Source: Bacillus methanolicus
GTDB taxonomy: Bacteria; Bacillota; Bacilli; Bacillales; Cytobacillaceae
Length of the DNA stretch: 64,000 nt
Direction of reading: 5' to 3'
Assembly: GCF_008764295.1 (NCBI RefSeq)
Contig: NZ_VTQX01000016.1
Coordinates: forward strand, 31,925-95,924
The translations under genes were made by a program, and so were the position numbers. A model generated the notes under the pieces. It saw only the letters and a program-made list of their open reading frames with translations. It searched no databases and was not told the origin of the DNA. Shown piece by piece: positions 36,135 through 45,879 of the stretch (its first letter is position 1; each line of letters opens with the position of its first letter).

Positions 36135-37337
36135 ATGAATTATGATCGAATTTTAATACGTTATGGTGAAATATCTACAAAAGGAAGAAATCGCCATAAA
36201 TTTGTAGAAAAACTCAAAAAAAGTATTCAACTAGCGTTAAGCGACTTTCCTAATGCTAAGGTTCAAGGTCAGAGAGAACGGATGTATATCGTTTTAAATG
36301 GGGATAACGGCGAAGAAATTATTGAACGGATACGTGGAATTTTTGGCATTCAATCCTTCAGTCCAGCAGTTAAAACGAGTAAAGATTTAGAGGAAATGAA
36401 AAACGCAGCTCTGACGCTTTTTCGGGAGGTTTATACAGAGGGAAAAAGCTTTAAGATTACCGCGAAGAGGGCAGATAAAACGTATGAACTTGATACGAAT
36501 GAATTGAATCAGGAATTCGGAGCTCATTTGTTGAAAAATATTCCGAATTTGAGAGTAGATGTGAAAAACCCAGATATCGATCTACGAGTGGAAGTACGTT
36601 CAGAAGCGACTTATTTGTCATGTGAAAATATTCAAGGTGCAGGAGGTTTGCCTATCGGTTCAAGCGGAAAAGCGATGCTCATGCTTTCCGGAGGGATTGA
36701 TAGTCCAGTAGCGGGGTATTTGTCGATGAAGCGCGGTTTAGAGGTTGAGGCAGTACATTTTTTTAGCCCCCCTTTTACAAGTGAACGTTCTAAGCAAAAA
36801 GTGATCGAATTGGCAGAGAAGCTTGCAAAGGCAAACGGCGGATATTTTACTTTACATATTGTGCCGTTCACAGCGACACAGCAAGCAATTCAAAAACAAA
36901 TTCCAGAAAATTATACGATGACAACAACGCGCAGAATGATGCTGAAAATAACCGATCATTTACGGGCCAAACACGAAGGGCTAGCTATTGTAACTGGTGA
37001 GAGTTTAGGACAGGTCGCTAGCCAAACATTGGAGAGCATGTATGCGATTAATGATGTAACCTCAACTCCGATTCTTCGACCACTAGTCATGATGGATAAG
37101 ACAGATATAATTAAAATTGCGAAAGAGATTGATACCCATGATATTTCCATCCAGCCTTATGAAGATTGCTGCACTGTTTTTGTACCAGCTTCACCGAAAA
37201 CGAAGCCAAAAAAGGAAAAGGTTGAATATTATGAGAGCTTTTTTGACTTTGAACCATTGATTCAAGCAGCGGTGCAGAACACGGAAACGATTCGGATTAG
37301 CCCAAGGCAGGAGGCAGAAATAGAAGAGCTCTTTTGA
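36135..37337 (+). CDS. thiI: tRNA 4-thiouridine synthetase ThiI
   Basis: A 400-residue enzyme that adenylates U8 of tRNA and transfers sulfur to it. The domains are an N-terminal ferredoxin-like part, THUMP (about residues 60-165) and a PP-loop ATPase with MLSGGIDSPVAGYLSM near 180. The C-terminal DCCTVF holds candidate catalytic Cys. The rhodanese domain of the E. coli enzyme is absent, as usual in Bacillus, where NifZ delivers sulfur directly. It is cotranscribed with nifZ; the start lies one base after the nifZ stop. Confidence 0.96.
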   Translation: MNYDRILIRYGEISTKGRNRHKFVEKLKKSIQLALSDFPNAKVQGQRERMYIVLNGDNGEEIIERIRGIFGIQSFSPAVKTSKDLEEMKNAALTLFREVYTEGKSFKITAKRADKTYELDTNELNQEFGAHLLKNIPNLRVDVKNPDIDLRVEVRSEATYLSCENIQGAGGLPIGSSGKAMLMLSGGIDSPVAGYLSMKRGLEVEAVHFFSPPFTSERSKQKVIELAEKLAKANGGYFTLHIVPFTATQQAIQKQIPENYTMTTTRRMMLKITDHLRAKHEGLAIVTGESLGQVASQTLESMYAINDVTSTPILRPLVMMDKTDIIKIAKEIDTHDISIQPYEDCCTVFVPASPKTKPKKEKVEYYESFFDFEPLIQAAVQNTETIRISPRQEAEIEELF

Positions 37338-37501
37338 ACAGATTTCTTTCATCTTGGCAATCGATTAGTGTGAACGACCTTTCAGCCAGCAAACAATAGT
37401 TTGTTTGCATTAATTGAATGCACGCCTTTCTCAAAATAGTCCTCAATGTTTGCAAGGTGTATAGGCTTTTCTAATTTGTGAACAATTACCAACAGCAAAA
37501 T

Positions 37502-37532
37502 TGAATGAAGGTCATCAGGATAACACATTCTA
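37502..37532 (+). promoter_or_regulatory. Sigma-G-type promoter of sspA
   Basis: TGAATG at 37502-37507, 18 nt, CATTCTA at 37526-37532, 24 nt before the start codon. This fits the forespore sigma-G consensus (TGAATA, CATNNTA) with one mismatch. Confidence 0.78.
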
Positions 37533-37555
37533 TATTCACAAGGAGGTGATATTCT

Positions 37556-37759
37556 ATGGCAAACAACAGCAGCTCAAATCAATTACTAGTATCAGGTGCT
37601 CAGCAAGCTTTAGATCAAATGAAGTATGAGATTGCTACTGAATTTGGCGTAAATCTTGGAGCTGACACTACTTCTCGCGCTAACGGTTCAGTTGGTGGAG
37701 AAATCACAAAACGCCTTGTATCTATGGCAGAATCACAATTAGGCGGAGGCTTCAAATAA
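37556..37759 (+). CDS. sspA: Alpha/beta-type small acid-soluble spore protein
   Basis: A 67-residue DNA-binding protein of the forespore that protects spore DNA from UV and heat. Family blocks are [20 protein letters not shown], the GPR protease cleavage site EFGV (residues about 29-32), and [12 protein letters not shown] near the C-terminus. A near-perfect Shine-Dalgarno (AAGGAGGTGAT) precedes ATG, and a sigma-G promoter and a terminator enclose the gene. The position after thiI matches sspA in B. subtilis. Confidence 0.96.
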   Translation: MANNSSSNQLLVSGAQQALDQMKYEIATEFGVNLGADTTSRANGSVGGEITKRLVSMAESQLGGGFK

Positions 37760-37782
37760 AAACTAAATAAAAAATGGCTACG

Positions 37783-37811
37783 AGGAGCAAGCTTCGGCTT
37801 GCTCCTTTTTG
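37783..37811 (+). terminator. Terminator after sspA
   Basis: 10-bp stem AGGAGCAAGC / GCTTGCTCCT with a TTCG tetraloop and five T. Confidence 0.92.
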
Positions 37812-38045
37812 TATTTCTTTCTCGGTTATAGCTTTAGAAAAAGCTTCATAAAAATTATATTGAAAGTAAATTTTGAAAATTCCATCTAGTAATTTGAAGT
37901 GAGACAAGGTAAAATATGATTGACACTAACTATTATGACTAGATAATAATATAGTGATATGCATCTTTGATCCTTCCAGTGTCTGGTGAGCGCAATGGTT
38001 GTAATGAAACCCATTGTGGAAGATAAATTTTTAGGGGGAGTTAGG

Positions 38046-39632
38046 ATGAAACGAGAAGATCTTTTGGCACCAAATAACTATAATTTAGTTTCAGAGATGG
38101 AAAAATATGCAGAGGATCCAAAAAGGCTTGCTCTTAAATGGGAATCGGAGGAAGGGGCAACAAAGGAAATTACTTATCGTCAATTGCTGAGGAACGCTAA
38201 TAAGATTGGAAACGTTTTTCTGGGAAGTGGTTTAGAAAAGGGTGATGTTGTCTTAATCATGGTTCCTAGATTGATTGAGGCATATCAAGTTTATATTGCA
38301 GCATTAAAGACGGGGCTTGTTGTCATACCAAGTTCAGAGATGTTAAGAACAAAGGATTTACAATATCGAATCAATCATGGAGATGTTAAGGCACTCATTA
38401 GTTATTACCAATATGTTGACCAATTTGAAGGTATTGATGAAATAGAGCAACTTCCTAAATTTGTTGTAGGTGAAGAGGCTAAAGGTTGGATTCATCTTGA
38501 CAAGGAAATGGAATTTGCATCAGAGGAACTTTCGTTGGCAAATACGAATAAAGAAGACATGGCTTTTCTTTCTTATACATCGGGAACGACTGGAAATCCA
38601 AAAGGCGTCGTACATACACACGGCTGGGCTTATGCACATTTGCGCGCTGCTGCTCCAAATTGGTTAAGCATTGAAGACGGTGATACTGTCTGGGCCACTG
38701 CAGGTCCTGGATGGCAAAAGTGGATTTGGAGTCCATTCCTTTCCGTTTTAGGAACTGGTGCTACGGGGATTGTTTATAACGGCAAATTCGAGCCGCAAAA
38801 ATACTTGAGTCTTCTCGATAAATATGAGGTGAATGTTCTTTGTTGTACACCTACGGAATATCGTCTAATGGCAAAGGTAGAAAATCTGCAGGATTATTCT
38901 CTTACCCATTTGCGCAGTGCGGTTTCAGCTGGAGAACCATTGAATAGAAATGTGATAGATACATTTAAGGAATATTTTAATGTGGAAGTCCGGGATGGAT
39001 ACGGACAGACGGAAAACACTTTGCTTGTGGGGATCACAAAAGGTATGGAATTAAAAGCTGGTTCAATGGGGAAACTAATTCCGGGAAATCGAGTGGACAT
39101 TATTAATGAGGAAGGGGAACCATGTGAACCTGGTGAAGTGGGAGATATTGCCGTTCATATCGATACACCAGCATTATTTAAGCACTATTATAAAGATCCG
39201 GAAAGAACAGCGATGCAATTCCGTGGAGATTATTACATCACTGGGGACAGAGCAAAAAAAGATGAAGATGGATATTTTTGGTTTGAGGGTCGAGGTGATG
39301 ACATTATCATTAGCTCCGGCTATACAATTGGGCCGTTTGAAGTGGAGGATGCCCTTGTGAAGCATCCTTCGGTTAAGGAATGTGCTGTTGTCGCTAGTCC
39401 TGATGAAACTAGAGGTCATGTTGTAAAGGCCTTTATCGTGTTAAAAGATGAGGCTGAGAGCGAAAATGCTAATTTGATTAAAGAACTTCAAGACCATGTC
39501 AAAAGCTTGACCGCACCTTACAAATATCCACGGAAGATTGAATTTGTTGCAGAACTTCCGAAGACGACTTCTGGGAAAATCAGAAGAATTGAATTGAGAC
39601 AAAAAGAATTGAAGCAGGCAGCGCAAAAATAA
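38046..39632 (+). CDS. ytcI: Acyl-CoA synthetase (AMP-forming), YtcI type
   Basis: A 528-residue adenylate-forming enzyme that activates a carboxylic acid, probably short or medium chain, to its CoA thioester. It shows SYTSGTTGNPKGVVHTHG near residue 175, the DGYGQTENT motif near 318, GDYYITGDRAKKDEDGYFWFEGRGDD, and PKTTSGKIRR at the end with the conserved Lys. It is related to AcsA in this window but clearly a different clade; the substrate cannot be read from sequence. ATG at 38046 follows GGGGGAG; the longer frame from 37986 is rejected. Confidence 0.88.
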   Translation: MKREDLLAPNNYNLVSEMEKYAEDPKRLALKWESEEGATKEITYRQLLRNANKIGNVFLGSGLEKGDVVLIMVPRLIEAYQVYIAALKTGLVVIPSSEMLRTKDLQYRINHGDVKALISYYQYVDQFEGIDEIEQLPKFVVGEEAKGWIHLDKEMEFASEELSLANTNKEDMAFLSYTSGTTGNPKGVVHTHGWAYAHLRAAAPNWLSIEDGDTVWATAGPGWQKWIWSPFLSVLGTGATGIVYNGKFEPQKYLSLLDKYEVNVLCCTPTEYRLMAKVENLQDYSLTHLRSAVSAGEPLNRNVIDTFKEYFNVEVRDGYGQTENTLLVGITKGMELKAGSMGKLIPGNRVDIINEEGEPCEPGEVGDIAVHIDTPALFKHYYKDPERTAMQFRGDYYITGDRAKKDEDGYFWFEGRGDDIIISSGYTIGPFEVEDALVKHPSVKECAVVASPDETRGHVVKAFIVLKDEAESENANLIKELQDHVKSLTAPYKYPRKIEFVAELPKTTSGKIRRIELRQKELKQAAQK

Positions 39633-39813
39633 ATATTGATAAAGGCATCATTGGCAGGCGAATCGTTTCGTCTGCTTTCTTCGTCGTGATAGTTAAATGG
39701 TTTGAAGGAGAACGATTTCAAAGGCAAGCTGTTAAAATGCTCGAAGAAATGTGAGACGAGCAATAGAGCAGATGGTAAAATGGAAAAAATGGTACGGAAA
39801 AGGAGAATGGATA

Positions 39814-41451
39814 ATGGGAATTCTTTGGCATGGGGGCTCCATATATACCCTTCAAAAGGAAGGACATATTGTAGAAGCCGTTTTAACCGAAAATGACCGC
39901 ATTATTGCGGTGGGGGATAGGAAAAAACTAGAGCAGCAATATCATCGCATGATTGAGAAGAGCTGTCATTTAAACGGTAAAACGATGATTCCCGGATTTG
40001 TAGACAGTCACATCCATTTAATTGGTCATGGTGAAAAGCTAATGCGACTAGATCTGTCTTCGTGCACTTCAAAGGCTGCTGTTCTAGAGGCCCTCAAAGC
40101 TTATGCGGAAACGGTTCAAACTGGAGAATGGATCATTGGAGAAGGATGGAACGAAAATTTATGGAGGGATGCCAAAGCGATTGAGCGTAACGATCTTGAC
40201 GAAGTGGTGCCAGACCATCCAGTATTACTAAAAAGAATTTGTAGACATGTCCTCGTTGTGAATTCTTTAGCGCTAGAGGAAGTGTCTATTCAAGAAGACG
40301 TTAATCCGCCTCAAGGAGGCGTAATTGAGAGGGATAAAGAGGGACGTTTAAATGGAGTATTTAAAGAAAAGGCGCAAGATATGGTCTTAAATGCTGTCCC
40401 AAATCGCTCAAAAGAGCAATTAAAAGAAGTGCTAAAACACGCGATTAAGGATGCCTACACAAAAGGGCTGACCGGAGTCCATACAGAAGATTTATCCTAT
40501 TATAATGGTTTTGAGGAAACTTACCAAATCTATAAAGAGGTGATTGAAGAGGAAGGGCTATCTTTTCGTGCTCACTTGCTCGTTCATTATGCCGTATTAG
40601 AGGATTTTAAACGGGCGGCGGGGCATTATTTGCAGGGAAGTCCATGGCTTGAATTTGGTGCGATTAAAATCTTTGCCGACGGCTCACTAGGAGGAAGAAC
40701 TGCTTTATTAAGTCATCCATATGCTGACGACCCAACAACATCCGGAGTAGCGATATTTTCACAAGAACAATTGAATCAACTGGTGGCTAGAGCAAGAGAG
40801 ATAGAAATGCCCGTTGCTATTCATGCGATTGGTGATAAAGCTTTTGAAATGGTTGTTCGGTCGATCGAAGAGCATCCGTTAAAGGGAAAAGGAAAGGATC
40901 GGATTATCCACGCCCAAATTTTAAGAAGAGATTTGATTGATAGAGTTAAGAAGCTACCTGTGGTTTTAGATATCCAGCCGGGCTTTTTAGCATCTGATTT
41001 CCCTTGGGTAATCGATAGAATTGGTGAAAATAAACTCGATTATTGCTATGCTTGGAAAACACTTCTTGAAGAGCAAATCCCTTGTGCAGGAGGTTCAGAT
41101 GCACCGATTGAAGAAATTAGTCCGTTGCTGGGAATTCATGCAGCTGTGGCTCGTGTAAGTCAACAAACGAATGAGGTGTATCAGCATGAAGAAGCATTGT
41201 CGCTCTATGAGGCGGTGTCCTTATATACAAAGGGAAGTGCTGAGGCAGCTTGTCATGAAACGGAGCGTGGGCTCATAAAAGAAGGATATCTTGCCGACTT
41301 TACTATTTTGGAGCAGGACATTTTCCGTTGCCACAGTGATGAAATTGTAAACATTAATGTGGACAGCACTGTGATAGGTGGTCATATAGTTTATAGGCGG
41401 GAGGAAAATATAACAATTACGGAACAAAAAAGATTTAGTTCGTATAAGTAA
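39814..41451 (+). CDS. ytcJ: Amidohydrolase YtcJ type
   Basis: A 545-residue metal-dependent hydrolase of the amidohydrolase superfamily, group 3. An N-terminal beta sandwich precedes FVDSHIHLIGHG near residue 65 (metal HxH). Further ligand regions are HAIGDKAF near 335, IIHAQIL near 365 and GGSDAPIE near 425. Related enzymes cleave N-acyl or formamide bonds; the substrate is unknown. The ATG at 39814 is 8 nt from AAGGAG, whereas the frame open from 39751 adds a lysine-rich stretch without support. It follows ytcI as in B. subtilis. Confidence 0.87.
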   Translation: MGILWHGGSIYTLQKEGHIVEAVLTENDRIIAVGDRKKLEQQYHRMIEKSCHLNGKTMIPGFVDSHIHLIGHGEKLMRLDLSSCTSKAAVLEALKAYAETVQTGEWIIGEGWNENLWRDAKAIERNDLDEVVPDHPVLLKRICRHVLVVNSLALEEVSIQEDVNPPQGGVIERDKEGRLNGVFKEKAQDMVLNAVPNRSKEQLKEVLKHAIKDAYTKGLTGVHTEDLSYYNGFEETYQIYKEVIEEEGLSFRAHLLVHYAVLEDFKRAAGHYLQGSPWLEFGAIKIFADGSLGGRTALLSHPYADDPTTSGVAIFSQEQLNQLVARAREIEMPVAIHAIGDKAFEMVVRSIEEHPLKGKGKDRIIHAQILRRDLIDRVKKLPVVLDIQPGFLASDFPWVIDRIGENKLDYCYAWKTLLEEQIPCAGGSDAPIEEISPLLGIHAAVARVSQQTNEVYQHEEALSLYEAVSLYTKGSAEAACHETERGLIKEGYLADFTILEQDIFRCHSDEIVNINVDSTVIGGHIVYRREENITITEQKRFSSYK

Positions 41452-41525
41452 ATAATCTGGAAGAATTTCGAGATTGCCCTTATAATGGAATTATTTCGAA
41501 ACTAGAAGAATTGAGGCAAAAAGAA

Positions 41526-42455
41526 ATGAAAGAAAACGAAGTAAAGGTTGGGGTCTTACAGGCGGCTTTTTCTTATTTAATATGGGGGCTTTTACCGATT
41601 TATTGGAAGCTCCTTGAACACGTCAATGCGGATGAGATTCTGGCTAACAGGGTAATCTGGTCTTTTGTTTTAATGGTATTATTACTCCTTTTGACAAGAA
41701 AATGGCCGCTCTTTCTGGAAACGTTAAAGGGGTTAAAGCAAAATCAGAAAAGACTTTGGGCATTAATAACGGCCTCTCTTCTCGTGAGCGGAAATTGGTT
41801 TGTCTACATTTGGGCCGTCAATCACGATCAAATGATTCAAGCTAGTTTAGGCTATTATATTAATCCGCTGGTTAGTGTTTTACTAGGCGTTATTTTTTTA
41901 CATGAAAAGCTTTCGCCACTGCAATATATATCCTTTACTATGGCGACAGTAGGGGTTTTAATTTTAAGCATATCATATGGTCAAATACCTTGGATCGCCT
42001 TAGCGTTGGCATTTTCTTTCGGATTATACGGGTTAGCTAAAAAGCTTATTAAGGTCGATTCAACGATTGGTTTGACACTTGAAACAATGGTGGTAACTCC
42101 GCTGGCGCTCGGTTATGTTATTTACTTGTTTGTGCAAGAGCAAAATATGTTTTTAGCGGCTTCTTTTACAACAGATCTTTTGCTCATTGGAGCAGGAGCC
42201 GCCACTGCCTTGCCTCTATTGTATTTTGCCAAAGGGGCACAAAAAATCCCGCTATCGATGTTGGGCTTTATTCAATATATTGCCCCAACTTTAACGCTGA
42301 TTTTGGGAGTCTTTTTTTATGGGGAACATTTTACGAAAACCCATTTATTATCCTTTATTTTCATTTGGGGAGCATTAACCATTTATTCATTATCGAAGAC
42401 AAAAATATTGAGCAGGCAATTAAAATGGAAAAAGGGTAGCGGCTTAGGCGTGTAG
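41526..42455 (+). CDS. rarD: RarD-type EamA/DMT transporter
   Basis: A 309-residue membrane protein with about ten hydrophobic helices in two EamA repeats. The start VGVLQAAFSYLIWGLLPIYWKLL, the ANRVIWSFVLM block and NWFVYIWAVNHDQMIQASLGYYINPL are typical of RarD, annotated elsewhere as chloramphenicol-sensitive protein. Substrate unknown; export of metabolites is the general inference. The ATG at 41526 is 9 nt from GAGG; TTG at 41511 is the alternative. It ends at a bidirectional terminator facing the NAD kinase gene. Confidence 0.87.
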   Translation: MKENEVKVGVLQAAFSYLIWGLLPIYWKLLEHVNADEILANRVIWSFVLMVLLLLLTRKWPLFLETLKGLKQNQKRLWALITASLLVSGNWFVYIWAVNHDQMIQASLGYYINPLVSVLLGVIFLHEKLSPLQYISFTMATVGVLILSISYGQIPWIALALAFSFGLYGLAKKLIKVDSTIGLTLETMVVTPLALGYVIYLFVQEQNMFLAASFTTDLLLIGAGAATALPLLYFAKGAQKIPLSMLGFIQYIAPTLTLILGVFFYGEHFTKTHLLSFIFIWGALTIYSLSKTKILSRQLKWKKGSGLGV

Positions 42456-42457
42456 CA

Positions 42458-42490
42458 GAAAACCTCGAGTGAGTGGCTCGAGGTTTTCAT
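42458..42490. terminator. Bidirectional terminator between rarD and ppnK
   Basis: Perfect 12-bp stem GAAAACCTCGAG / CTCGAGGTTTTC with a 7-nt loop between convergent genes; T tracts are short. Confidence 0.7.
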
Positions 42491-42510
42491 CGTTATGCTT
42501 GCCTTTTATT

Positions 42511-43311
42511 TTATAGGAATGTCCTTTGAACTTTTTCCCAGAAGGAGTTATCCTTTAATTTAACCGTTTTGATTCTTTTATCGCTAAGTTGAACCATGAT
42601 TTCCTCTACATGCTGGATGCTGAGTGCTTCATTGTCCATCCCCATTGTTGGGTAATCATTGCCATCTTGAACAACTTTAATCATTAGCTTCCTATCACTG
42701 CTTAATATAAATGGGGAGCCAAGTGTTCGGTAAAGATTATTATTTAATGAGGCGATCTCACTTACTTGCATGGATGGCAGCAGGGGATCTACAACAGCAC
42801 CGTTTACGGATTTATTATAGGCGGTACTTCCAGTTGGGGTAGCAACAATAATCCCGTCGCCGCGAAAAGTTTCAAAATGTAATTGATCAATGAAAACTTC
42901 CATTACGATTGTTTGAATAATGGAGGAACGTACACTAAATTCATTCAGACATTGAAAAGAAAATTGATTGTCAATGGTCACTTCAATTGTTGGATAACGT
43001 CGGATTTCGATTTGGGCAGTGGAGATTGCCTCAATAATTTTTGCTGTATCTTCAATATAGAAGTCACAGTAAATATTGAGCTTCTCCTTTGTAGAAATTC
43101 CTGCATAAAGGCAGTCTTCTCGAAAACCTGTTTTTCGAACAGCCTGTAAAAAGGCACCGTCATCACCAAAGCTGACAATAATATTAGCTTTTTTATGATC
43201 AGTAACAATTTCAAAACCGTAGTCTTTGGCATGCTCATAAAATGGTTGGACTTTTTTTACCATTTCAGCATCTTTCTTATGAAAAAAATAAACATTATTG
43301 CGTTTTTCCAT
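42511..43311 (-). CDS. ppnK: NAD kinase, YtdI/NadK2 paralogue
   Basis: Phosphorylates NAD to NADP. From the ATG at 43311, 6 nt behind GGAGGG, it has 266 residues (MEKRNNVYFFHKK), the length of B. subtilis YtdI. The FRGDGIIVATPTGSTAYNKSVNGAVVDPLLP block near residues 130-165 is diagnostic. The first glycine-rich motif, normally GGDG, reads GDDGAFLQAVRKT: the catalytic Asp is kept but the second Gly is Asp. Bacilli carry two NAD kinases; this one is the ytdI-side copy by position. Confidence 0.93.
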   Translation of the reverse strand: MEKRNNVYFFHKKDAEMVKKVQPFYEHAKDYGFEIVTDHKKANIIVSFGDDGAFLQAVRKTGFREDCLYAGISTKEKLNIYCDFYIEDTAKIIEAISTAQIEIRRYPTIEVTIDNQFSFQCLNEFSVRSSIIQTIVMEVFIDQLHFETFRGDGIIVATPTGSTAYNKSVNGAVVDPLLPSMQVSEIASLNNNLYRTLGSPFILSSDRKLMIKVVQDGNDYPTMGMDNEALSIQHVEEIMVQLSDKRIKTVKLKDNSFWEKVQRTFL

Positions 43312-43557
43312 GCGGGACCCTCCATCCAAAAAATATGTATCGTTCCTCAAATGAGCCTAGATTTTAGTTTCTTTTTTTGTCATAATTGGAAAGGTATTGA
43401 TTTTTTCAGGTGAAATTTGAGCGCAAGGTTGTATAACTAATTTTAGTCTACATATTTTTGAAACATTTTTGAAGTGATAACGTAAATAAAAATGAGAAAT
43501 ACGTCCATTTTGTGGCAAGGCTTTTTTTGTGACAACGATGAAAAAGGAGGAAAAATT

Positions 43558-44568
43558 ATGACAGGAAAGCGTTGGGCTGCATTGGCAATTGCTGGTGTGC
43601 TACTGTTCTTTTCGATTGCGATAAATGCATTTTCAGCTTTTGCATTTAGTAATTTCGGAAGTAATTTTGAAGAATTATTAGGTGTTTCAGAGGAAATGTT
43701 TGCAGAGGAGATTATCGAGTCTGGAGATGCTTTGAATCAAATTGCCGTTCTCGATTTAAATGGTACGATTCAAGATACTGGGGGAGCAACTTCTATTTTT
43801 ACAACAGAAGGATATAATCACAGAAATTTTATGGATAAGCTTGATTATGTGAAAGATAATAAGTCAGTTAAGGCTGTTATTCTTCGTGTTAATACTCCAG
43901 GGGGCGGCGTTGTAGAGAGTGCAGAAATCCACGATAAAATAGTGGAGATTCAATCTGAAGCCAACAAGCCTGTGTATATTTCGATGGGATCGATGGCTGC
44001 ATCAGGCGGATATTACATATCGGCTCCGGCTCACAAAATATTCGCTAGTCCTGAAACATTGACAGGTTCTTTAGGAGTGATTATGCAAGGCTACAATTTT
44101 GCCGGTCTTGCTGAAAAATATGGGGTTGAGTTTGTCACCATTAAGAGTGGACCTTACAAGGATATTATGAGTTCAACAAGAGAAATGTCAGAAGAAGAGC
44201 GAGAAATTCTCCAATCGATGATCGATAACTCGTACGAAGGCTTTGTTAAGGTTATTGCTGAAGGAAGAGGAATGACAGAAGCTGAAGTTAAGAAAATTGC
44301 GGATGGACGAATTTATGATGGTAGACAAGCAAAAGAAGTCGGATTAATTGATGATTTTGGTTATTTTGCGGATGTTGTTGAAGCCGTCAAAGAAGAACAA
44401 AAATTAAATAATGCTCAAGTAGTGAAGTATACTGAAAGCTTTGGATTCGGTTCATTATTTAGTTTCGGGGCACAAAAATTAATAGGGGGAGAACACGAGT
44501 TAACTAGCTTGCTCAATCTTTTAGGTCAAACTCATTCCCCACGCCTAATGTATTTATATGCGGAGTAG
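43558..44568 (+). CDS. sppA: Signal peptide peptidase SppA
   Basis: A 336-residue membrane-bound Ser-Lys protease that degrades remnant signal peptides; in Bacillus it also contributes to lantibiotic and lysozyme resistance. An N-terminal membrane helix (WAALAIAGVLLFFSIAINAF) precedes the ClpP-like S49 domain. The nucleophile is Ser149 in AASGGYY and the general base Lys201 in SGPYKD, the same 52-residue spacing as S147 and K199 of B. subtilis SppA. ATG at 43558 is 7 nt from GGAGG; the longer frame is rejected. yteJ follows 12 nt later. Confidence 0.95.
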   Translation: MTGKRWAALAIAGVLLFFSIAINAFSAFAFSNFGSNFEELLGVSEEMFAEEIIESGDALNQIAVLDLNGTIQDTGGATSIFTTEGYNHRNFMDKLDYVKDNKSVKAVILRVNTPGGGVVESAEIHDKIVEIQSEANKPVYISMGSMAASGGYYISAPAHKIFASPETLTGSLGVIMQGYNFAGLAEKYGVEFVTIKSGPYKDIMSSTREMSEEEREILQSMIDNSYEGFVKVIAEGRGMTEAEVKKIADGRIYDGRQAKEVGLIDDFGYFADVVEAVKEEQKLNNAQVVKYTESFGFGSLFSFGAQKLIGGEHELTSLLNLLGQTHSPRLMYLYAE

Positions 44569-44580
44569 GGGGGCTGAACA

Positions 44581-45078
44581 TTGGAATCTAAAGACATTCA
44601 GGTAGAAAAACAAATCACTGAGGACAAAGAAGAACGTGTTGTACCTCATGAGAAAATAAATGGAAATGTTCGCTATGCCGGATTTTGGATGCGATTTTGG
44701 GCGTATCTCATTGATTTATTAGTGATTGGCAGCATTAATCGTATTCTTATTTACCCAGTATTCCGCAGTCTCGATCTTAGTCTGCATGATTCGAGTATGT
44801 TTGCGCCCATCTCCATTTTAACAGCGATTACGTTCTATGCTTATTTTGTCCTAATGACGAAATTTTTAGGGCAAACATTAGGAAAAATGATCTTTGGATT
44901 AAAAGTCGTCGACTTAAACGGAAAGAAATTAAGTTGGGGGGCGATCTTGTTCAGAGAGTGGATCGGTCGCTTTATTTCAACGACAGTGTGGATTTCATAT
45001 GCCGTCGTTGCTTTCTTACCAAAAAAACAAGGCTTGCATGACTTGTTCGCTGATACTTCGGTCGTACATGAACGATAG
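44581..45078 (+). CDS. yteJ: RDD-family membrane protein YteJ
   Basis: A 165-residue protein with an acidic/basic cytosolic N-terminus and three or four membrane helices from residue 35. The RDD signature is partly visible: GFWMRFWAYLIDLLVIG at the first helix and GQTLGKMIFGLKVVDLNG before the last. In B. subtilis YteJ (SppI) sits in an operon with SppA and inhibits it, so the same control is likely. The start is TTG, 7 nt behind AGGGGGG. The sppA-yteJ pair ends at a terminator. Confidence 0.88.
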   Translation: MESKDIQVEKQITEDKEERVVPHEKINGNVRYAGFWMRFWAYLIDLLVIGSINRILIYPVFRSLDLSLHDSSMFAPISILTAITFYAYFVLMTKFLGQTLGKMIFGLKVVDLNGKKLSWGAILFREWIGRFISTTVWISYAVVAFLPKKQGLHDLFADTSVVHER

Positions 45079-45096
45079 CCTAATCATTAATCTTAA

Positions 45097-45126
45097 AATA
45101 AACCTGCTCATGCAGGTTTATTTTTT
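45097..45126 (+). terminator. Terminator after yteJ
   Basis: 11-bp stem AATAAACCTGC / GCAGGTTTATT, 4-nt loop, T tract. Confidence 0.9.
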
Positions 45127-45168
45127 GTTTGTTCGTCGATAATGATAGGCTGAAAGGTTGTGAAGGTG

Positions 45169-45864
45169 ATGATATGGGTTTTCATTGCTTTAGCGGTCAT
45201 TATGGTACTAATCATTGCTATTTTGTTTTTAAAATTAATAGTCATAATTGATTATTACCATAATAAGGATGACGATCGTTTAAAAATTACGTTTAAAACT
45301 TTTTTTGGACTTATAAAGTATAAAATCAATGTTCCAGTAATAAAAATAGCCGATGATTCTCCTGCTCTAGTGATCAAAGAAAAAATTGAAACGGGTCCTA
45401 AGGAAAATGATCAAAATAAGGATACAAAGCAATTTTCAGCAGAAGAAATGTTACATATCTTCCAGGACATGGAACATTTGGTTAAGCATGTCGTCGGACT
45501 TCATAGTATTATCCGTTCTTTTTTTAAGAAGATCACAATGTCAAAATTGGAATGGAAAACGACTGTCGGTGTGAGCGATGCTGCCTATACAGGTATGCTG
45601 ACGGGCTTATTTTGGACAGTTAAAGGCAGTCTTGTGGGATTTCTCACTTCACTTCTTAAAATGAAAACATTGCCAAATTTAATGATTACACCGGATTTTA
45701 ATCGAACATTAAACGAAACTTCATTTAGATGTATGATTCATTTTCGGATCGGGCATGCTATTTTTGCAGGAATTAAACTACTTAAATTTTGGAAAGGCGG
45801 AAAACCGCACTTCAAAACAAAGCCATTATCCATTTTGTCTGGTAATAAGGCAAAATCCGTATAA
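45169..45864 (+). CDS. ytfI: DUF2953 protein YtfI
   Basis: A 231-residue protein with an N-terminal membrane helix (WVFIALAVIMVLIIAILFL), a cytosolic or external region with TFFGLIKYKINVPVI, and a second hydrophobic stretch around residues 140-170 (GVSDAAYTGMLTGLFWTVKGSLVGFL). This is the DUF2953 plan. It lies 15 nt before ytfJ, and in B. subtilis ytfIJ is a forespore-expressed pair. The start is uncertain: GTG at 45160 has poor spacing, so the ATG at 45169 is used. Function unknown; a sporulation role follows from the ytfJ context. Confidence 0.85.
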   Translation: MIWVFIALAVIMVLIIAILFLKLIVIIDYYHNKDDDRLKITFKTFFGLIKYKINVPVIKIADDSPALVIKEKIETGPKENDQNKDTKQFSAEEMLHIFQDMEHLVKHVVGLHSIIRSFFKKITMSKLEWKTTVGVSDAAYTGMLTGLFWTVKGSLVGFLTSLLKMKTLPNLMITPDFNRTLNETSFRCMIHFRIGHAIFAGIKLLKFWKGGKPHFKTKPLSILSGNKAKSV

Positions 45865-45879
45865 AAGGGAGGAAGTAAA

